Positions 60,238 through 64,000 of a stretch of DNA of 64,000 nucleotides are shown one piece after another. The notes beneath the pieces are model-generated. The model was not told the DNA's origin, did no database searches, and was given only the letters and a program-made list of their open reading frames with translations. Position 1 is the stretch's first letter; each line of letters starts with the position of its first letter. The translations under genes and the position numbers were made by a program. The stretch is from Streptomyces sp. NRRL F-5630 (GTDB lineage Bacteria; Actinomycetota; Actinomycetes; Streptomycetales; Streptomycetaceae), in NCBI RefSeq assembly GCF_000719475.1, contig NZ_JOGO01000002.1:62001-126000 (forward strand), in the 5' to 3' direction.

Positions 60238-61155
60238 ATGGATGTGCTGGCGGAGGCCTTGCACGTGTCGGGTGCGCGGGGAGCGCTCGGGGTCGTGCTG
60301 AAGGCCGGAGGAACCTGGGGCCTGCGGCTGGACACCTTCCCCGGAGCGGCACTGCACGTGGTCTCCCGCGGCACGATGTGGCTCCACGTCGCGGGCGGGA
60401 AGCCCCTTGAGGTGCGGGCCGGAGACGCCGTCCTGGTGCCGCCGGGCACCACGCACGGGCTAGCCGGCGAGGCCGACGTGACCATGGGCTCCTGCGACAG
60501 GGAAGAGGCGGCCCGCGCCATCGCCGCGGGCCGGGCGCTGCGCCTGGGCTCGGCGCCGGTGCGGACGGAGGTGATCGTCCTGCACTACGGGCAGGACCCG
60601 GAGGTGCGCACCCCGGTGCTCACCTCCCTCACGCGGCCGCTGCACGTCACGGCCCGGGAGAACGCGCAGCTCGGAAGGACCGTCGAACTCCTCGCCGCCG
60701 AACTCGCACAGCCGCAGATCGGCACCACCGCCGCCGTCAACAGCATCGTCGACCTGCTACTCGTCCAGTTCGTCCGCGCCTGGCTGGCCCGCCATCCGCA
60801 GGAGCGGTCCGGCTCATGGCTGGGAGCGATGCGCGATCCGGTCGTACGCGACGCTCTGGCGTGTGTCCACGCCCAGCCGGGTCACCCCTGGACCACGGAG
60901 ACCCTGGCCGCCGCGACGCGCGTCTCCCGGGCGACGCTGTCCAGGCGTTTCCGGTCCGCCCTCGGCCAGACGCCGGGCGCGTACCTGACGCAGTGGCGCA
61001 TCGACCTGGCGTCCGTCCGGCTCCGCGATACCGATGAGCCGGTCGAGTCGATCTCCGGCGCGGTCGGCTACGGCTCCCCGCACGCGTTCAGCCGCGCCTT
61101 CAGACGCGCCCGGGGCACCGCCCCGGGCGCGTACCGCTCCCGACTCCGCACCTGA
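60238..61155 (+). CDS. AraC-family regulator with cupin-like N-terminus
   Basis: A 305-residue regulator. The N-terminal 130 residues are cupin-like (GALHVV region, then MWLHVAGGKPLEVRAGDAVLVPPGTTHG), and the C-terminal AraC HTH pair covers about 205-300 (TETLAAATRVSRATLSRRFRSALGQTPGAYLTQWRIDLA by pattern, then SGAVGYGSPHAFSRAFRRARGTAPGAYR). The start has GGAGG 7 nt upstream. The arrangement behind a quinone-oxidoreductase gene suggests sensing of an electrophile or aromatic compound, which is inference. Confidence 0.92.
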   Translation: MDVLAEALHVSGARGALGVVLKAGGTWGLRLDTFPGAALHVVSRGTMWLHVAGGKPLEVRAGDAVLVPPGTTHGLAGEADVTMGSCDREEAARAIAAGRALRLGSAPVRTEVIVLHYGQDPEVRTPVLTSLTRPLHVTARENAQLGRTVELLAAELAQPQIGTTAAVNSIVDLLLVQFVRAWLARHPQERSGSWLGAMRDPVVRDALACVHAQPGHPWTTETLAAATRVSRATLSRRFRSALGQTPGAYLTQWRIDLASVRLRDTDEPVESISGAVGYGSPHAFSRAFRRARGTAPGAYRSRLRT

Positions 61156-61342
61156 CCCGCGCACGGGAGAGAGCAGCACCAGTCGGACGCCCCCCAGCTA
61201 GTGCCTGCGCGGCGACTCCCCGAGCCCTTCGCCGGAACTCTCCTCGTGCGGTGCAGAAGCCTCCGCGTCCCGGCCTTCGGCAGGAGCGCGCCCGGCACCG
61301 CGCGGTCGCCGTGCGAGCGACGAGGGAAGTGCCGGGCGGACC

Positions 61343-61948
61343 CTAGAAGCTGTCCTGGGCGGGGCTGCCGTTCGGCCGGTAGACGCCGATGACGGTGCCG
61401 CCCTTGGTCGTCGAGACGCTGACCGGCTCCAGCGCGGTGGGGATCGCTCCCTCGGCGAACAGCCGCTTGCCGGTGCCGATGATCACCGGGTGGATGGTCA
61501 GGCGGTACTCGTCGACGAGGCCGTGCCGCATGAGCGTCTGGGCGAGGTCGCCGCTGCCGACGACGTTGATGTCGCCCCCCTCGGACGCCTTCAGCGCGCG
61601 CACGGCGTCGGGGATGTCGCCCTCCAGCAGCGTGGAGTTCTGCCACTCGACGGAGGTCAGGGTCCGGGACGCCACGTACTTGTGCGCGCTGTTCATCCGG
61701 TGCGTGAACGGGTTGCCGGGATCGGCGGTCGGCCAGTACGACGCGAAGATCTCGTACGTCTTGCGGCCCAGCAGCATCGCGTCGGAGTGCTCGTACCAGC
61801 CGGCGATGGCCGCGCCGACCTCGTCGTCGGTGACCGGCTTCTGCCAGCCGCCGTGCGCGAAGCCGCTCTCGGCGTCCTCGTCCGGGCCGCCCGGCGCCTG
61901 CATGACGCCGTCCAGTGTCAGGAACGTGCAAACGTTGATCTTGCGCAT
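61343..61948 (-). CDS. DHFR-fold (RibD C-terminal-like) reductase
   Basis: A 201-residue protein of the dihydrofolate-reductase-like RibD C-terminal family. The start KINVCTFLTLDGVMQAPGGPDED is typical; later MLLGRKTYEIFASYWP, GDINVVGSGDLAQTLMRHGLVDEYRLTIHPVIIGTGKRLF by pattern and a short tail follow. NADPH-binding residues are conserved, so a reductase is likely, but not true folate reductase activity. It is co-oriented with a second member of the same fold 211 bp upstream. Confidence 0.9.
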   Translation of the reverse strand: MRKINVCTFLTLDGVMQAPGGPDEDAESGFAHGGWQKPVTDDEVGAAIAGWYEHSDAMLLGRKTYEIFASYWPTADPGNPFTHRMNSAHKYVASRTLTSVEWQNSTLLEGDIPDAVRALKASEGGDINVVGSGDLAQTLMRHGLVDEYRLTIHPVIIGTGKRLFAEGAIPTALEPVSVSTTKGGTVIGVYRPNGSPAQDSF

Positions 61949-62159
61949 GGTGCGCTCCCTTCGTCGACAGGTGGACCGCGCGACCGCCACAAACTCATCG
62001 GCGGAGGCGGACGGGAAGGCGAAGGGCAGCAGCCCGAAGCGGTGGCGGGGCTTCGCCACCCGCGTTCGAGAAGACCGCGCCCGCCTCTGCCGGAGCGGCC
62101 CCCGACGCACCTCGCGGGCGTCTACCGCCGGTCCGCCCGGTGATCCGCACTTCACCGGC

Positions 62160-62804
62160 CTACGCCTGGGTGACGCGGTTCCAGAACTGGTGGGTCAGGC
62201 CGCTCGCGGAGGACGCGGACTCGATGGTGAAGCGGTCCTGGATACCGTCCAGCCCCTCCCACAGCAGGACCCCCGCCCCGAGCGTGACGGGCACGGTGAC
62301 CAGGTGCATGAAGTCGACGAGGTCGGCGGCGAGGAACTGGCGGATGGTGGAGGGACCGCCGCCGAGGCGGATGTCCTTGCCGCCCGCGAGGTCCCGGGCG
62401 TGGGCGAGCGCTTCCTCGGGGGTCGCGTCGAGGAAGTGGAAGCTCGTCCCGTTGTCGAAGTGCAGGGGCTCGCGCGCGTGGTGCGTGAGCACGACGACGG
62501 GCGTACGGAACGGGGGCTCCTCGCCCCACCAGCCCCGCCAGCCGTCGTCGGGCCACGCGCCGGACTGCGGGCCGAACTTGCGCCGGCCCATGATCTCCGC
62601 CCCGATGCCCTGGCCCCAGGTCGCCGTGAGCGCGCGATCGAGGGTGATGGGCGCGTCCACGCCGTCGACACCGTCGATGAAGCGCCCGTCGAACGGCGCG
62701 AAGAGCGCCCCGGCGTCCCCGATGGGCTTGTCGAGCGTGACCGTCTCACCCGCCCCGTAGCCGTCGAGCGAGATATGGAGATTGTGTACGCGGACCTTGC
62801 TGAT
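62160..62804 (-). CDS. DHFR-fold reductase with apparent ATC start codon
   Basis: A 214-residue DHFR/RibD-like protein. The family-like N-terminus (SKVRVHNLHISLDGYGAGE) reads in frame from an ATC at 62804, where homologues begin with M-S/G-K-V-R-V. An in-frame TGA lies two codons upstream of the ATC. AAAGGAAG sits 9 nt before the ATC. The first canonical in-frame start, a GTG at 62660, would delete 48 conserved residues. The rest is intact (IMGRRKFGP, WWGEEPPFRTPVVVLTHH, DIRLGGGPSTIRQFLAADLVD). Either AUC initiates, or the start codon was recently lost, or the base is a sequencing error. Confidence 0.75.
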   Translation of the reverse strand: MSKVRVHNLHISLDGYGAGETVTLDKPIGDAGALFAPFDGRFIDGVDGVDAPITLDRALTATWGQGIGAEIMGRRKFGPQSGAWPDDGWRGWWGEEPPFRTPVVVLTHHAREPLHFDNGTSFHFLDATPEEALAHARDLAGGKDIRLGGGPSTIRQFLAADLVDFMHLVTVPVTLGAGVLLWEGLDGIQDRFTIESASSASGLTHQFWNRVTQA

Positions 62805-62955
62805 GGCCGATCACTTCCTTTGCCGGGCGGCGGATTCGCTTCGGTGAGCGCACTGTACGAGGAGGAGGTGACAACGGGGCGGTGAGGGTCCGCGTGTCGC
62901 TCCCCACCGCCCGTCACGCGTCACCGGTCACCCGTCTCGTCGGGGCGCCACGCCG

Positions 62956-62986
62956 ACCGGCCCGGCGGTTCCCCCGCCGGGCCGGT
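62956..62986. terminator. 13-bp perfect hairpin
   Basis: ACCGGCCCGGCGG pairs with CCGCCGGGCCGGT around TTCCC, in the gap between the leftward permease gene (stop at 63048) and the start side of the ATC-start reductase gene. It should terminate the permease transcript. Confidence 0.8.
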
Positions 62987-63047
62987 CCGTTGCTACCCAC
63001 CGGTCCCGTGGCCCCCCGTCGCGCCACGCCGACCGCCGGTCGCCCGC

Positions 63048-64000
63048 TCACTCCGTGGCGATCGCCCCGAGGACGTTCATCCGCCCCGCCCTGAACGCCG
63101 GTACCAGCGCCGCGAGGAGCCCCACCAGGGCCGAGCCGGCGAAGACGCCGCCGATCGTGGCCCAGGGGATGTCCAGGACCTTCAGCCCCTCCAGTGCCAG
63201 GAGGGACTGCGCGCTCGCGCCCCAGCCGAGGCCGAGTCCCAGGCCGAGTGCCGCGCCGAACAGGGCGATCACGACCGATTCGAGGCGGATCACGCGGCGC
63301 AGTTGTCGGCGCGAGAGGCCGATCGCCCGCATGAGGCCGATCTCCCGGGTCCGTTCCACGACCGAGAGCGCGAGCGTGTTCACGACGCCCAGGACCGCGA
63401 CGACGATCGCGAGCGCGAGCAGCCCGTAGATCATGTTGAGGAGCTGGCCGACCTGGTCCTTCAGAAGCTGCTTGTAGTCGGCCTGGTTGGCCACCTCGTA
63501 CTGCGGATACGGGTCCAGGGCCCTCTTCAGGTCCGCGTACACCGCCTTCTGCTTCCCGTCGTCGGCCTTCGCGAAGAGCGCGACGGACGGCGGGACCTTC
63601 CCGGCGGGGAGGTGCGCGCGGGCGGTGGCGAGCGACACGTACCAGGCGCCCTTGTCGAAGACCGTCTCGTCCGAGGTGATCGCGCGGACCGTGAGCCGCG
63701 CGGTGGCGCCCTCGTGGAAGGCGACGGCCAGCTTGTCGCCGACCTTCACGCCGTACTTCTCGGCCGCGCCCTCGTTGAGCGACATGCCGTCCCTCTCGTA
63801 GGCGGCGGCCAGGCTGCCCGACACGGTCTTCTGATGCACGTCCTCCTGGTACGTCGGCTCGGTCGCGGAGAGGCCGTCGTGCGAGCGCCTGCCGTCCGGG
63901 AAGGTCACCGTCGCGCCGACGCGCTTGAGGTGCGAGACGTGCGCGATGCCGTCGATCCCCGCGACCGCCTTCTCGGCCTCCGGCACGAGAGGCTGGCTCA
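63048..64000 (-). CDS. FtsX-like ABC transporter permease (N-terminus outside window)
   Basis: The C-terminal 317 residues of a MacB/FtsX-type permease; the frame is open to the window's right edge. A periplasmic MacB-like region (about the first 165 residues) is followed by three membrane helices: LNMIYGLLALAIVVAVLGVVNTLAL, VIALFGAALGLGLGLGW and GVFAGSALVGLLAALVP. The motif ERTREIGLMRAIGLSRRQLRRVIRLESV marks the FtsX coupling region. Such permeases pair with an ATPase and export lipids, peptides or lipoproteins; the ATPase gene would be further right. Confidence 0.9.
   Translation of the reverse strand, partial: SQPLVPEAEKAVAGIDGIAHVSHLKRVGATVTFPDGRRSHDGLSATEPTYQEDVHQKTVSGSLAAAYERDGMSLNEGAAEKYGVKVGDKLAVAFHEGATARLTVRAITSDETVFDKGAWYVSLATARAHLPAGKVPPSVALFAKADDGKQKAVYADLKRALDPYPQYEVANQADYKQLLKDQVGQLLNMIYGLLALAIVVAVLGVVNTLALSVVERTREIGLMRAIGLSRRQLRRVIRLESVVIALFGAALGLGLGLGWGASAQSLLALEGLKVLDIPWATIGGVFAGSALVGLLAALVPAFRAGRMNVLGAIATE

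Overview
The window is a high-GC actinobacterial chromosome segment, almost certainly Streptomyces. The evidence is the very GC-rich third codon positions, an S10 ribosomal operon end, a tRNA-Leu(UAA) of the bldA type, a c-di-AMP riboswitch ahead of a resuscitation-promoting factor, XRE/DUF397/anti-sigma-like ATPase clusters, and many leaderless genes with a TANNNT -10 box just before the start codon. About 59 protein genes and one tRNA are supported; many larger frames on the opposite strands are composition shadows.

Layout. 0-1.6 kb: rplD (cut by the edge), rplC and rpsJ on the minus strand, with a long leader and a candidate promoter. 2-6 kb: an Rpn-like nuclease, a small secreted protein, and a divergent TetR/short-chain dehydrogenase pair with two identical-architecture 21-bp operators. 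6.2-8.8 kb: a three-gene WXG100-like/type VII-like cassette. 9-15 kb: a stress membrane protein, a PLP-barrel protein that lacks the Schiff-base lysine, a four-gene roadblock/DUF4388-type operon, a membrane protein and an RpiR regulator. 15-25 kb: the tiny ribosomal protein bL37, a small membrane protein, cystathionine beta-synthase, an SGNH hydrolase whose tail is encoded by an intergenic repeat, a thiolase, small conserved proteins, a Bax-inhibitor-1 protein, a lipoprotein and a double-RDD membrane protein.

25.3-30.9 kb is an accessory block lying on the 3' side of bldA. It holds a DUF6879 gene, a minus-strand mini-operon of small Cys-rich proteins, a leaderless XRE/TPR regulator containing a TTA codon (readable only by the neighbouring bldA tRNA), an acetyltransferase and a flavoprotein. 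Two roughly 200-bp direct repeats lie inside the block.

31-45 kb: cyclopropane fatty-acid synthase, a type II NADH dehydrogenase with a near-perfect Rex operator upstream, an XRE/DUF397/ATPase developmental-type cluster, a Phd/RelE toxin-antitoxin pair, and the housekeeping run eno, divIC, DUF501 and ppx. Two tandem resuscitation-promoting factors follow, the first behind a c-di-AMP riboswitch. 44-56 kb: cytochrome P450, a GH92 mannosidase with a LacI-type operator, mazG, a SurA-like lipoprotein, an HNH lipoprotein, a VOC protein and mfd. 56-64 kb: a peptide-deformylase-like protein, a second XRE cluster with duplicated DUF397 genes, a quinone-oxidoreductase/AraC pair, two DHFR-fold reductases (one apparently lacking a canonical start codon), and the C-terminal part of an FtsX-like permease.

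The most interesting items are the bldA-linked TTA regulator inside a repeat-bearing block, the ATC-start reductase gene, the repeat-derived C-terminus, the K-to-R substitution in the PLP-barrel protein, and the paired operators of the TetR/SDR and Rex/ndh systems.
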